Source of the DNA: Prevotella vespertina
Lineage (GTDB): Bacteria; Bacteroidota; Bacteroidia; Bacteroidales; Bacteroidaceae
DNA: 64,000 nucleotides
Assembly (NCBI RefSeq): GCF_009728485.1
Contig: NZ_VVIQ01000007.1
Location: forward strand, 94,936-158,935
Reading direction: 5' to 3'
The notes beneath the pieces are model-generated. The model was not told the DNA's origin. It was given only the letters and a program-made list of their open reading frames with translations, and did not search any database. Below, piece after piece: positions 8,545-17,518 of the stretch; position 1 is the first letter of the stretch; each line of letters opens with the position of its first letter. The position numbers and the translations under genes are program-made.

Positions 8545-11025
8545 ATGAATTATACTATTGAGAAAGTAACGACGCTCATTGGTGCACGCCGTTATGGTGA
8601 TACTGATGCTAATATCAGCTTTGTTCTTACCGACAGTCGATCACTATGTTTCCCCGAAGAAACATTATTCTTTGCACTCAAAACAGAGCGCAATGATGGT
8701 CATAACTATATACCAGAACTATATGCAAGGGGCGTTAGGAACTTCGTAGTAGAAGTAGTTCCAGATAACTGGGAAACGCTCTACTCGGGTTCAAACTTCC
8801 TAAAGGTTGTGGGCAGCCTAGAGGCTTTGCAGCGTTTAGCAGAGCGTCATCGCGATGAGTTCCTCATACCGATTGTGGGCATAACAGGCTCTAATGGCAA
8901 GACAATGGTTAAGGAGTGGCTTTATCAACTACTATCTCCTCAAATGGTGGTAACGCGTTCGCCAAGAAGTTATAACTCTCAGATTGGTGTTCCTTTGTCG
9001 GTTTGGTTACTCAATGAAAACACCCAAGTAGGTGTGTTCGAAGCGGGTATCAGTAAGCCAGGAGAGATGATGGCACTGCGTGACATCATACAACCTACCA
9101 TCGGCGTATTCACTAGTTTGGGTACAGCTCACCAAGAGAACTTCCCTTCCATAGAGGCTAAATGTATGGAGAAATTATGTCTTTTCCATGACACGCAAGC
9201 GATTGTCTATTCCATGGATGACGATATTCTGACACATTGCTTGGCTCAATATAACTACCAAGGTGAGCAACTTAGTTGGTCAATAAAGCATACGGACGCA
9301 GCATTCTATATAAAGTCTATTGAGAAGAAGGACATTGAGACTACCGTTACTTACACATGGAAAGGTGGGAAAGAAGCCCAATATAAGCTCCCATTTATCG
9401 ATGATGCAAGTGTGGAGAACTCTATCACTTGTGCTGTTGTTGCACTACATTTAGGTGTGACGCAGGCTGCTCTTGCAGAGCGAATGGCACAATTGGAACC
9501 TGTTGCTATGCGATTGGAAGTGAAAGAGGGACAGCATGGTTGCACGCTTATCAACGATTCTTACAACTCTGATTATAACTCACTTGACATTGCACTCGAC
9601 TTCATGAATCGTCGTCCTGACCATAAGGGACGCAAGAGAACACTGATATTGAGTGATATACTTCAGAGTGGTGAGGAGGATAAGGAACTATATAATAAGG
9701 TGGCATTCCTATGTGAGAAGCGTGGAGTTAATAAGTTCATCGGTATTGGCGAAGGGCTTTTAGCAGAGCGCAATGCCTTTAAGCATTTAGGAGAAAAGCA
9801 TTTCTTTGCTACTATCAATGCCTTCATTCATAGCGAGGTATTTGCTAACTTGCACGATGAAGTGATCCTTTTAAAGGGTGCAAGACAGTTTGGTTTTGAC
9901 CATCTCACCGAACTATTGGTAAAGAAAGTACATGAGACTGTATTGGAGGTAAACCTCAATGCGGTGGTAGATAACCTCAACTGGTACCGTTCCTTTATGA
10001 AGGCTGAGACCAAACTAGTGTGTATGATCAAGGCTGATGCTTATGGAGCTGGAGCCGTAGAGATTGCTAAGACGTTACAAGATCATCGTGTCGATTACCT
10101 TGCTGTGGCTGTGGCTGATGAGGGGGTAACACTCCGTAAGAATGGTATTACAAGTAACATCATGATTATGAACCCAGAGATGTCATCTTTCAAGACGCTC
10201 TTTGATTATGATCTTGAGCCTGAAGTTTACAGTTTCCGACTCCTTGATACACTCGTCAAAGCCGCTCAAAAGGAAGGCATAACAGGCTTCCCTGTTCATA
10301 TCAAACTCGATACTGGTATGCACAGATTGGGCTTTGATCCACAGAAAGACATGAATGAATTGATTGATAGACTTAAACATCAGAATGCAATCATACCACG
10401 TTCTGTCTTCTCTCACTTCGTTGGCTCTGATGCAGATAGCTTCGATGAGTTCTCTGCCAAGCAGTTTGCTTTATTCGACGAGGGTAGTAAGAAGCTGCAA
10501 GCAGCATTCAAACACAAGATTATCCGACACATGGATAACTCATCAGGTATCGAACACTTCCCAGCACGTCAACTAGATATGTGTAGGCTAGGATTGGGTC
10601 TTTATGGTATCAATCCACGCACCAATAAGATTATCAACAATGTTTCTACGCTCAAAACTACCATCCTTCAGCTCCGCCATGTGCCTGCTGGTGACACGGT
10701 AGGATACTCTCGTAAGGGTACAATCGACCATGATAGTGTCATCGCAGCAATACCTATTGGCTATGCAGATGGGCTCAATCGCCACCTTGGGAATCGCCAT
10801 TGTTATTGCTTGGTAAATGGTCAGAAGGCTGAGTATGTAGGCAATATTTGCATGGACGTAGCGATGATTGACGTTACAGGTATCGATTGTAAGGAGGGCG
10901 ATAGCGTTGAGATTTTCGGTGACCACCTACCTGTTACAGTCCTTAGTGATGTATTAGAAACGATTCCATACGAGGTTCTCACCACCATTAGTAACCGTGT
11001 GAAGCGGGTTTACTTCCAAGACTAA
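8545..11025 (+). CDS. murF-alr: Bifunctional MurF (UDP-MurNAc-tripeptide:D-Ala-D-Ala ligase) / alanine racemase
   Basis: An 826-residue fusion characteristic of Bacteroidetes. The N-terminal half (about 1-455) is MurF, with the ATP loop GITGSNGKTMVKEW and the ligase segment INDSYNSDYNSLDIAL. It adds D-Ala-D-Ala to the UDP-MurNAc-tripeptide. The C-terminal half (about 460-826) is a PLP-dependent alanine racemase, with VCMIKADAYGAGAV containing the PLP lysine and the GYSRKGTI tyrosine region. Supplying D-alanine and using it downstream in one polypeptide makes metabolic sense. The start at 8545 is supported by the promoter at 8510-8517. A strong hairpin follows the stop. Confidence 0.95.
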   Translation: MNYTIEKVTTLIGARRYGDTDANISFVLTDSRSLCFPEETLFFALKTERNDGHNYIPELYARGVRNFVVEVVPDNWETLYSGSNFLKVVGSLEALQRLAERHRDEFLIPIVGITGSNGKTMVKEWLYQLLSPQMVVTRSPRSYNSQIGVPLSVWLLNENTQVGVFEAGISKPGEMMALRDIIQPTIGVFTSLGTAHQENFPSIEAKCMEKLCLFHDTQAIVYSMDDDILTHCLAQYNYQGEQLSWSIKHTDAAFYIKSIEKKDIETTVTYTWKGGKEAQYKLPFIDDASVENSITCAVVALHLGVTQAALAERMAQLEPVAMRLEVKEGQHGCTLINDSYNSDYNSLDIALDFMNRRPDHKGRKRTLILSDILQSGEEDKELYNKVAFLCEKRGVNKFIGIGEGLLAERNAFKHLGEKHFFATINAFIHSEVFANLHDEVILLKGARQFGFDHLTELLVKKVHETVLEVNLNAVVDNLNWYRSFMKAETKLVCMIKADAYGAGAVEIAKTLQDHRVDYLAVAVADEGVTLRKNGITSNIMIMNPEMSSFKTLFDYDLEPEVYSFRLLDTLVKAAQKEGITGFPVHIKLDTGMHRLGFDPQKDMNELIDRLKHQNAIIPRSVFSHFVGSDADSFDEFSAKQFALFDEGSKKLQAAFKHKIIRHMDNSSGIEHFPARQLDMCRLGLGLYGINPRTNKIINNVSTLKTTILQLRHVPAGDTVGYSRKGTIDHDSVIAAIPIGYADGLNRHLGNRHCYCLVNGQKAEYVGNICMDVAMIDVTGIDCKEGDSVEIFGDHLPVTVLSDVLETIPYEVLTTISNRVKRVYFQD

Positions 11026-11037
11026 CAAGTGCTATTC

Positions 11038-11066
11038 ATCCCCTCTTCTTCTCTTGAAGAGGGGAT
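11038..11066 (+). terminator. Hairpin terminator after murF-alr
   Basis: An 11-bp perfect stem, ATCCCCTCTTC paired with GAAGAGGGGAT, around a 7-nt loop, starting 13 bp after the murF-alr stop. No long T tract follows, so termination strength is uncertain. Confidence 0.65.
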
Positions 11067-11094
11067 ATAATCTATCAAACTCATCCCTATTTGC

Positions 11095-11172
11095 TCATTT
11101 TCAACACTGAATACACAGATAAAAGGAGTCTCCATGACTTCCTTTCATCTGTGTATTCAGTGTTGAAAATGA
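11095..11172. repeat. Long near-perfect inverted repeat before rmuC
   Basis: Two 33-bp arms (11095-11127 and 11140-11172) pair with a single mismatch around a 12-bp centre that can itself partly extend the stem. The arms include TTTCAACACTGAATACACAG and its complement. It lies between the murF-alr terminator and the rmuC start at 11204. It is far longer than a normal terminator and could be a leader hairpin, a small non-autonomous element or a recombination relic. Confidence 0.9.
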
Positions 11173-11203
11173 ACTTAGTAACAAATAAACAACTATAAGA
11201 TTT

Positions 11204-12601
11204 ATGGAGATAATATACTTAATTCTGGGACTTATCATCGGTTTCGTCATCTCGTTCTTGTGGCTAAAAGGCAAGATGACACAGGATGTGAGCAAAGCAA
11301 ATGAGCAACTGGCAGCACTCCGCAGTCAGCTGGAAGCGGAACAGAAGAGCATAGAGGATCGCCTTGCTATCGCTAAAGAGAATGCGACACAACAGGTGAC
11401 TGCAACGAAAGAGGCGGCTGACCGACAATTAGAAGAGGTCAAGAACAGCTACACCCAACGCCTGGAAGCAGAGCGCAAACATAATGAGGAATTACGTAAC
11501 GAACTACAGAAACAGGCGGAGGCTAAGAACAAGTTGCTGCAAGAGGAGGTGCGTAACATGGCGGCTCAGATGCTTTCAGAAAGTCGAGAGAAGATGAATA
11601 CAGCTGATAAAGAGCGTCTCGAGGCTTTACTCACGCCTTTGAAAGACCGCTTGGAGGCTTTCAATCAGACAGTGACAAACAATAGTAAGGAGACAGCAGC
11701 TAACAAAACAGAGATCAAAACAACCTTCGAAGAGGCGATGAAGAGACTTCATGCCGAGCAAGAAATGACCATTAAGGCGATGCGTGAAGACCAAGAACGA
11801 ACGGTGAAGGAGCTTCGCGAGCAGACAGAACGCATTGGAAATGATGCCGCCTCACTAACGAAAGCACTCAAGGGGGACTCGAAGATGCAAGGTGACTGGG
11901 GTGAGATGATTCTCGAAAAGACCTTAGAAGACTGCGGACTTATTAAGGATCAGCAGTTCTTCCTACAAGAGAATTACAAGGACGAGGAGGGTAATAACTT
12001 CCGACCAGACGCTGTTATCGAGTTGCCGAATAAGGAGAGAGCAGTCGTCGACTCGAAGGTTTCGCTCACAGCTTACCAATCGGCAATAAAGGAAACAGAC
12101 CCTGAAGAGCAGGAGCGATTGCTGAAAGAGCATGTAAACTCCGTAAGGAAGCACATCGACGAGCTGTCGGCTAAAGGCTACGAGAAGATTGTCCCCGGTT
12201 GTATCGGCTATGTATTGATGTTCATCCCCTACGAGAGTGGCTATTCCGCAGCCCTCAAGACCGACCCTTCTATCCTACAATACGCCTACAGAAAGCATAT
12301 CATCGTACTCAGTCCGAGCAATCTCCTCATGGCATTGCAACTGACCCGCACGATGTGGCAGAACTATCGATTGAATAAGAATGTAGATGAGATTCTCCGC
12401 CAGTCGAACGATCTATACGATAAGTTCGTGACCTTCGGTGAGACCTTCGTAAAGATTGGAACGAGTATTGAGAAGCTCCAATCAGACTTCAACAAGGCTA
12501 AGGGACAACTCAACGAAGGCAAAGGTAATATCATTAGACGCCTCGAAGGGATGAAGACGCTGGGGATTACTCCGAAGAAGCAGATACCTGATAACCTATA
12601 A
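11204..12601 (+). CDS. rmuC: RmuC-family DNA recombination protein
   Basis: A 465-residue protein with an N-terminal membrane helix (IIYLILGLIIGFVISFLWL), a long Glu/Lys/Gln-rich coiled coil (about 25-210), and the RmuC nuclease-like domain (about 210-410: GDWGEMILEKTLEDCGL, RPDAVIELPN, AVVDSKVSL, ESGYSAAL). The domain resembles PD-(D/E)xK nucleases, with the D...DSK motif visible. In E. coli, RmuC limits inversion at short inverted repeats. That is notable because this window is rich in short inverted repeats, and one of the longest lies directly upstream. A bidirectional hairpin terminator follows. Confidence 0.92.
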   Translation: MEIIYLILGLIIGFVISFLWLKGKMTQDVSKANEQLAALRSQLEAEQKSIEDRLAIAKENATQQVTATKEAADRQLEEVKNSYTQRLEAERKHNEELRNELQKQAEAKNKLLQEEVRNMAAQMLSESREKMNTADKERLEALLTPLKDRLEAFNQTVTNNSKETAANKTEIKTTFEEAMKRLHAEQEMTIKAMREDQERTVKELREQTERIGNDAASLTKALKGDSKMQGDWGEMILEKTLEDCGLIKDQQFFLQENYKDEEGNNFRPDAVIELPNKERAVVDSKVSLTAYQSAIKETDPEEQERLLKEHVNSVRKHIDELSAKGYEKIVPGCIGYVLMFIPYESGYSAALKTDPSILQYAYRKHIIVLSPSNLLMALQLTRTMWQNYRLNKNVDEILRQSNDLYDKFVTFGETFVKIGTSIEKLQSDFNKAKGQLNEGKGNIIRRLEGMKTLGITPKKQIPDNL

Positions 12602-12613
12602 GACACACATCAC

Positions 12614-12666
12614 AAAAGACTCCACTCATGGTCGGATAAGTACCGCACCATGGGTGGAGTCTTTTC
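12614..12666. terminator. Bidirectional terminator between rmuC and hxlR-type gene
   Basis: A stem of about 19 bp with one mismatch pairs AAAAGACTCCACTCATGGT with its downstream complement, ending in CTTTTC on one side and AAAAG on the other. It sits between convergent genes. Confidence 0.85.
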
Positions 12667-12697
12667 GTTTATATACCTTTATATAATAGTGGAAAAC

Positions 12698-13066
12698 TTA
12701 TTTCAACAAGAACTTCCGCCTCGACTCGATGATATCCTCCATATTCTCACTTGCCCACGAGAGTAGATTATCAATCAGAGGCAACAGACTCTTTCCCTTC
12801 TTCGTAAGCGAATACTCCACACGAGGTGGTACCTCTGGAAAGACTTCACGACGAATGAGTCCATCAGCCTCAAGCATCTTTAGCGTTGCTGTCAACATCT
12901 TTTGAGAGATGTCAGGGATATTCCTTTGCAACTCTTTAAAGCGTTGGTTATCGTTCGACTCAAGGGTGAAGAGCACCAGCATTGACCACTTATCTCCTAC
13001 CCTAGAGAGCACATTTCGGATAGGACAATTAGGGTAAAGAGCATCTCTAATATCACTTCTATTCAT
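12698..13066 (-). CDS. HxlR-family transcriptional regulator
   Basis: A 122-residue winged-helix regulator. It shows the hallmark CPIRNVLSRVGDKWSMLVLF near the N-terminus, RFKELQRNIPDISQKMLTATL as the recognition helix region, and the wing RREVFPEVPPRVEYSLT. The N-terminal Cys before Pro-Ile corresponds in position to the redox-sensing cysteine of YodB/HypR-type relatives, so thiol or electrophile sensing is possible. It is divergent from the cupin gene; both promoters lie in the 235-bp gap. A truncated paralogue lies just after the cupin gene. Confidence 0.92.
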   Translation of the reverse strand: MNRSDIRDALYPNCPIRNVLSRVGDKWSMLVLFTLESNDNQRFKELQRNIPDISQKMLTATLKMLEADGLIRREVFPEVPPRVEYSLTKKGKSLLPLIDNLLSWASENMEDIIESRRKFLLK

Positions 13067-13098
13067 TTCTAATAACGTCTATGTGTCTTATTACTATA

Positions 13099-13106
13099 CA
13101 AAAGTA
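13099..13106 (-). promoter_or_regulatory. hxlR-type gene promoter -7 element
   Basis: TACTTTTG on the minus strand, 32 bp upstream of ATG 13066. It matches TAnnTTTG. Confidence 0.6.
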
Positions 13107-13227
13107 ACCATTAAAGTCAACGTTCCCTTTTACTTTATAGTTAAACTATGTAAAACAAAGAAACGGCAATCTCTCTACTTACCGCATTACTTACTTCGAG
13201 GTAACTGGCTGACCTTTGCGTGCCTAC

Positions 13228-13258
13228 TTGTGCGATTCTATGAAAGACTATACCTTTG
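13228..13258 (+). promoter_or_regulatory. Cupin gene promoter (-33 and -7)
   Basis: TTG at 13228-13230 and TACCTTTG at 13251-13258 are separated by 20 bp, the spacing typical of Bacteroidetes promoters. The cupin ATG is 43 bp downstream. Confidence 0.7.
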
Positions 13259-13301
13259 CATCGTCAAAACAAAATAATAACAATTAAACAAATAAAGCAT
13301 T

Positions 13302-13754
13302 ATGAAGACGATTGAAACAATTAAGGATGGTAAGAACTACACAGCAGTAACAGTTGGAAAGCTCAACGAGATCAAAGATTATGTGCTCCCTCTGGGCGAG
13401 ATTGAGATACTCGGTAAGGTGTTCGCAGGGCAGGCTTTACACGCAACAGGTAGTGAGTTATCATTCCAAACACTTGTTCCAGGACAAGACAGTGGCTTCT
13501 TGCACACACATAAAACGCACGAGGAACTTTACTTCATACTAAAAGGTGAGGGCGAATATCAGGTAGATGGCGATATATTCCCAGTCTCTGAAGGTAGTAT
13601 CATACGTGTTGCTCCAGAAGGCAAACGCGCATTGAAGAATACAGGTAAGGGCGAGTTGCTCATGCTTTGCATACAATATAAGGCAAACAGCTTCGTTGAG
13701 AGTGATTCTCCCGCTAGTGATGGCAATATCTTAAATGAGCCACTTAAATGGTAA
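13302..13754 (+). CDS. Cupin-domain protein
   Basis: A 150-residue single-cupin protein. The metal-binding first motif is HTHKTHEELYFILKGEG, and the second motif (EGSIIRVAPEGKRALKNTG) lacks the usual His, having Lys/Arg instead. The role is unknown; small cupins of this kind are often stress-linked or isomerase-like. It is divergent from one HxlR regulator, and its last codons overlap the start of a second HxlR-like ORF by 7 bp (ATGGTAA). The pairing suggests it is the regulated output of a thiol or electrophile-sensing unit, but that is inference from context. Confidence 0.85.
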   Translation: MKTIETIKDGKNYTAVTVGKLNEIKDYVLPLGEIEILGKVFAGQALHATGSELSFQTLVPGQDSGFLHTHKTHEELYFILKGEGEYQVDGDIFPVSEGSIIRVAPEGKRALKNTGKGELLMLCIQYKANSFVESDSPASDGNILNEPLKW

Positions 13755-14038
13755 CCGACCCCTTATTTCCAACGTGTCCGATACGTAATGTCCTTGCTAG
13801 GATATGCCGACCGGACACGCTGTGGATTATCCAGTTACTCGGTGCAAGTGGTTCGAAAGGATACAACACACTACTAAGGGATGTTCCTGAGAGCGAACTC
13901 GCCAATTCCTTGCAGGTATTAATACAGGACGAGATTATCACTGAGAAGGCTGGTAAATATGTACTCTCTACAACAGGTAAAGAGTTGTTCCCATTAGTAA
14001 CATCGCTCATAACTTGGTGTAATGAGCACCTTGACTAA
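13748..14038 (+). CDS. Short HxlR-like regulator coupled to the cupin gene
   Basis: A 96-residue protein resembling the HxlR regulator across the cupin gene: CPIRNVLARICRPDTLWIIQLL aligns with CPIRNVLSRVGDKWSMLVLF, and TGKELFPLVTSLITWCNEHLD aligns with its C-terminal helix. The wing is shortened and the DKW of the family motif is replaced by RPD, so DNA binding may be altered. Both keep the N-terminal Cys. The start codon overlaps the cupin stop in ATGGTAA, implying translational coupling. It may be a divergent partner or dominant-negative paralogue. Confidence 0.8.
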   Translation: MVTDPLFPTCPIRNVLARICRPDTLWIIQLLGASGSKGYNTLLRDVPESELANSLQVLIQDEIITEKAGKYVLSTTGKELFPLVTSLITWCNEHLD

Positions 14039-14126
14039 ATATTCTTCTTATTATTTGCACGGTCATAAACACCTTACAAACAGAGGAAAAGAATACCTTT
14101 ATATACAAAGCATACACAAACAAGCA

Positions 14127-14236
14127 TTCAATAGAGCGTTCCCTCCATTTCAAGAGAGCCTCTCTTCCACCCGAAGAGAGGCTCTTCTCGCAGGAAGGAA
14201 AGGCTCTCTTCATTTCGAGCAGACGCCCTTCTGCAA
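14127..14236. repeat. Five-unit 22-bp palindromic array (AAGAGAGCCTCTT family)
   Basis: Units start at 14127, 14149, 14171, 14193 and 14215. Units 2 and 3 contain AAGAGAGCCTCTCTT and AAGAGAGGCTCTT and can pair as a hairpin; unit 5 ends in GACGCCCTTCT. The array ends 9 bp before the -33 element of ettA. It shares unit sequence with the arrays at 7083, 23098 and 57137. Confidence 0.85.
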
Positions 14237-14245
14237 TGCTATTGA

Positions 14246-14277
14246 TTTGTCAATACGGATTATTTTAGCTATCTTTG
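14246..14277 (+). promoter_or_regulatory. ettA promoter (-33 and -7)
   Basis: TTTG at 14246-14249 and TATCTTTG at 14270-14277 with 20 bp between them, a near-ideal Bacteroidetes promoter. The ATG at 14303 lies 25 bp downstream. Confidence 0.85.
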
Positions 14278-14302
14278 TCCACCAAACAAAACAGTACATT
14301 CA

Positions 14303-16000
14303 ATGGCAACAGTTGACGACAAGAAGATTATCTTCTCAATGGTGGGCGTGTCAAAGATCATCCCACAGAACCAAAAACAAATCCTGAAGAACATTTATCT
14401 ATCGTTCTTCTACGGCGCAAAGATAGGTATCATTGGTCTTAATGGTGCGGGTAAGTCCACCTTAATGAAGATTATTGCAGGGCTCGTAGAGCCTACGCAG
14501 GGCGAAGTTGTGTGGAGTCCGGGTTATTCGGTGGGCTATCTACCACAGGATCCACCGCTCGATGAGAGTAAAACCGTCAAAGAGAACGTCATGGAGGGAG
14601 TGCAACAAATCTATGACGCACTCAAAGAGTATGACGATATCAACGTGAAGTTCGGCTTGGAGGAGTATTACTCTGATGCCGACAAGATGGATAAACTCAT
14701 GCAGAGACAGGCTGAACTTCAAGACATCATCGACGCTACTGACGCATGGAACATCGACTCCCGACTGGAACGGGCGATGGATGCCTTGCGCTGTCCTAAG
14801 GGCGATTTGCCTGTGACGAATCTGTCTGGTGGTGAGCGCAGACGCGTTGCCTTGTGCCGATTACTCCTACAGAAGCCCGACGTTCTACTGCTTGATGAGC
14901 CTACCAACCACCTCGATGCAGAGAGTATCGACTGGTTGGAACAGCACTTACAGCAGTATGAAGGCACCGTTATTGCCGTCACTCACGACCGTTACTTCCT
15001 AGATGATGTGAGCGAATGGATACTCGAACTCGACCGCGGGGAAGGGATTCCTTGGAAGGGAAACTACTCTTCGTGGCTCGATCAAAAGACCAAACGCATG
15101 GAACAGGAAGAGAAGTCTGCATCGAAGAGACGTAAGACTCTCGAGCGAGAACTGGAGTGGGTTCGCATGGCACCAAAGGCTCGACAGGCAAAAGGTAAGG
15201 CTCGTTTGAACTCATACGAACAAATGCTCAACGAGGAACAGAAGCAGCGTGAAGAGAAGTTAGAGATATTTATCCCGAACGGTCCACGCCTCGGTAATAA
15301 GGTGATTGAGGCGCAGCACGTGAAGAAGGCGTTTGGCGATAAGGTGCTATTCAACGACCTTAACTTCATGTTGCCACCCAATGGTATCGTTGGTGTCATC
15401 GGCCCTAATGGTGCAGGAAAGACCACCCTCTTCCGCCTCATCATGGGACTTGAGCAGGTAGATGGCGGTACGTTCGAGGTGGGTGAGACTGTTAAGTTGG
15501 CTTATGTAGACCAGCAACACAAGGACATAGACCCTAACAAGACCGTTTATGACGTAGTTTCGCAAGGCAACGAGACGATTCGTATGGGTGGACGTGACAT
15601 CAATTCACGTGCTTATCTCTCACGTTTCAACTTCTCAGGAACCGACCAGAGCAAGCTTTGTTCAGTACTCTCTGGTGGTGAGCGCAACCGCTTGCAACTG
15701 GCATTAGCACTCAAGCAGGAAGGCAATGTGTTACTCCTCGATGAGCCAACTAACGACATCGACGTGAATACGCTACGTGCGCTTGAGGAAGGCTTAGAGG
15801 CTTTCGCAGGTTGTGCAGTAGTCATCAGCCACGACAGATGGTTCCTCGATCGTATTTGTACGCACATCCTTGCTTTCGAAGGCAATGGCGAGGTCGTATT
15901 CTTCGAAGGCGGTTTCTCCGATTACGAGATCAACAAAGCACGCCGATTGGGCAATGAGGAGATTAAGAAGGGTAGATATAGAAAGTTGATGGAGGAGTAA
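14303..16000 (+). CDS. ettA: Energy-dependent translational throttle protein EttA (ABC-F ATPase)
   Basis: A 565-residue soluble protein with two ABC ATPase domains. Walker A motifs are GLNGAGKST and GPNGAGKTT; signatures are LSGGERRRVAL and LSGGERNRLQLA; Walker B motifs are VLLLDEPTNHLD and VLLLDEPTNDID. A charged linker lies between them (about 250-320), and the arm typical of EttA is present in domain 1. EttA binds the ribosomal E site and gates entry into elongation according to ATP/ADP level. There are no membrane segments, as expected for ABC-F. It is preceded by a strong promoter and a 22-bp array. Confidence 0.95.
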   Translation: MATVDDKKIIFSMVGVSKIIPQNQKQILKNIYLSFFYGAKIGIIGLNGAGKSTLMKIIAGLVEPTQGEVVWSPGYSVGYLPQDPPLDESKTVKENVMEGVQQIYDALKEYDDINVKFGLEEYYSDADKMDKLMQRQAELQDIIDATDAWNIDSRLERAMDALRCPKGDLPVTNLSGGERRRVALCRLLLQKPDVLLLDEPTNHLDAESIDWLEQHLQQYEGTVIAVTHDRYFLDDVSEWILELDRGEGIPWKGNYSSWLDQKTKRMEQEEKSASKRRKTLERELEWVRMAPKARQAKGKARLNSYEQMLNEEQKQREEKLEIFIPNGPRLGNKVIEAQHVKKAFGDKVLFNDLNFMLPPNGIVGVIGPNGAGKTTLFRLIMGLEQVDGGTFEVGETVKLAYVDQQHKDIDPNKTVYDVVSQGNETIRMGGRDINSRAYLSRFNFSGTDQSKLCSVLSGGERNRLQLALALKQEGNVLLLDEPTNDIDVNTLRALEEGLEAFAGCAVVISHDRWFLDRICTHILAFEGNGEVVFFEGGFSDYEINKARRLGNEEIKKGRYRKLMEE

Positions 16001-16025
16001 AAGCAAACAACCAATCAGCCAACCA

Positions 16026-16066
16026 ACTGGCTCCTCCCCCGTAGGGAGGGGGTGGGGGTGGGGCTG
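16026..16066. repeat. GC-rich dispersed hairpin element, copy A
   Basis: CTCCTCCCCCGTAGGGAGGG followed by GGGTGGGGGTGGGGC, lying between convergent ettA and nhaA. The core is a CCTCCC/GGGAGG hairpin with a trailing G-run. Related copies occur at 17666, 57285 and 63811. The flanking sequence (CCAACCAACTGG and TTGTTTGCTTG) also resembles the flank of copy B. Confidence 0.8.
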
Positions 16067-16081
16067 CTTGTTTGCTTGTTT

Positions 16082-17407
16082 TTACTTACTTTTCTTATTC
16101 AGCAGCACATACCCACCTATTCCGCCTAAGATGGAGGCGAGGAAGATACCCAACTTTGCTTGTGTCATCAATAGCTCGTCGGTGAAGGCGAGGGTAGAGA
16201 TGAACATTGACATGGTGAAGCCGATAGAGGCAAGCATACCTAAGCCCAGCAGTGTGCGACGAGTGATGGCACTTGGAAGGGTTGCCCAACGCATTTTTAC
16301 CATTAAGAAAGTTGCTCCGATAATACCAATCGGTTTTCCTAAGAGCAGACCCAATGTCACTCCGAGTGCTACGTGGGTAGAGAAGATGTCAGATAGACTT
16401 AAATCCGTGAAGCTGATACCAGCATTGGCAATTGCAAAGATAGGCATGATCAAGAAGGTAACGATAGGTGACATCTTATGTTCAAGCTGTTGCAGCAAAG
16501 GTATTGCAATCTCGGTGTCGTGCTGTATATGTGTCAGCACGTCCACCTGTCCCTCCTCCAAGGTTCTCACCTCGTTAGGTACCTCTTTCTCGAAACGTCT
16601 TGTCAGTTTCTTCATACGCTTGAGATAGACCGACTCATTAATCTTTGCATCGGCTGGAATCATGAAGGCGGCGAGTACGGCAGCAATCGTTGCGTGGATT
16701 CCTGACAGCAAGAAGGTTACCCATACACCACCGATACCGAGTACGGCATAGAAGAATAGGCTCTTGATACCGAGTCTGTTTCCTATAAACATCACTGCAA
16801 GAAAGCACAAACCAAAGAGCAAACTCGCAATAGAGAGTTCGGAAGTGTAGAAGAAGGCGATGACAAGCACAGCCCCAAGGTCGTCTACTATGGCAAGCGT
16901 TGTAAGGAAAACCTTTGCCGATACAGGTACTTTATCGACCAAAAGATATACTACTCCTAAGGCAAAAGCAATGTCAGTTGCCATCGGTATACCCCATCCC
17001 ATCGTTTGTGGGGTACCTATGTTCAGACTTAAAAATATCAAGGCAGGTACAATCATACCGCCTATTGCTGCTCCGATAGGTAGAATGGTGTTTCTGATGT
17101 CAGCCAGTTCGCCTCCGATAAACTCTCTTTTCAACTCTAAGCCGACCACAAAGAAGAACATAGCCATTAAGCCATCATTAATCCAATGGTGCAGACTACA
17201 ATTCAGATACGGCTCTCCGTTGACGATAAATCCTACTTTCTGCTCAAAGATATGGAAATAGCTCTCAGCAATATTGCTGTTTGCCAATATCATTGCTAAG
17301 GCGACACTGAGAATCAGAACGATACCTCCTGACTTCTCCCTACCCATAAACAGCTTTATCGGTAGCATCAAATGCTGGTTTAGCTTCTTTTCAACTCGTT
17401 GTCTCAT
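16082..17407 (-). CDS. nhaA: Na+/H+ antiporter NhaA
   Basis: A 441-residue inner-membrane antiporter that exports Na+ or Li+ in exchange for protons, contributing to pH and sodium homeostasis. About 11-12 hydrophobic segments are visible. The transport-site aspartate pair is in LAIVDDLGAVLVIAFFYT, and the unwound-helix region includes GWGIPMATDIAFALGV. The C-terminus has GKPIGI and ASIGFTMSMFIS. The length is a little above the E. coli protein because of a longer N-terminus and an internal loop. It follows yfhO on the same strand but a hairpin (17519-17557) separates them. Confidence 0.95.
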   Translation of the reverse strand: MRQRVEKKLNQHLMLPIKLFMGREKSGGIVLILSVALAMILANSNIAESYFHIFEQKVGFIVNGEPYLNCSLHHWINDGLMAMFFFVVGLELKREFIGGELADIRNTILPIGAAIGGMIVPALIFLSLNIGTPQTMGWGIPMATDIAFALGVVYLLVDKVPVSAKVFLTTLAIVDDLGAVLVIAFFYTSELSIASLLFGLCFLAVMFIGNRLGIKSLFFYAVLGIGGVWVTFLLSGIHATIAAVLAAFMIPADAKINESVYLKRMKKLTRRFEKEVPNEVRTLEEGQVDVLTHIQHDTEIAIPLLQQLEHKMSPIVTFLIMPIFAIANAGISFTDLSLSDIFSTHVALGVTLGLLLGKPIGIIGATFLMVKMRWATLPSAITRRTLLGLGMLASIGFTMSMFISTLAFTDELLMTQAKLGIFLASILGGIGGYVLLNKKSK

Positions 17408-17518
17408 AATTTTCTTCTTATCCTTATTTTACAATATATATAAAAGGTGAAGAACGTTATAAGCCTTATACAATAAAAGTATATAAAGCCTATGCCCTAA
17501 ACACTCTTTGCTTTAAAC

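Noticed and set aside
13739..14010. Minus-strand ORF opposite the short HxlR-like gene
   Set aside because: Antisense shadow; the plus-strand product has clear HxlR homology and start/stop overlap with the cupin gene.
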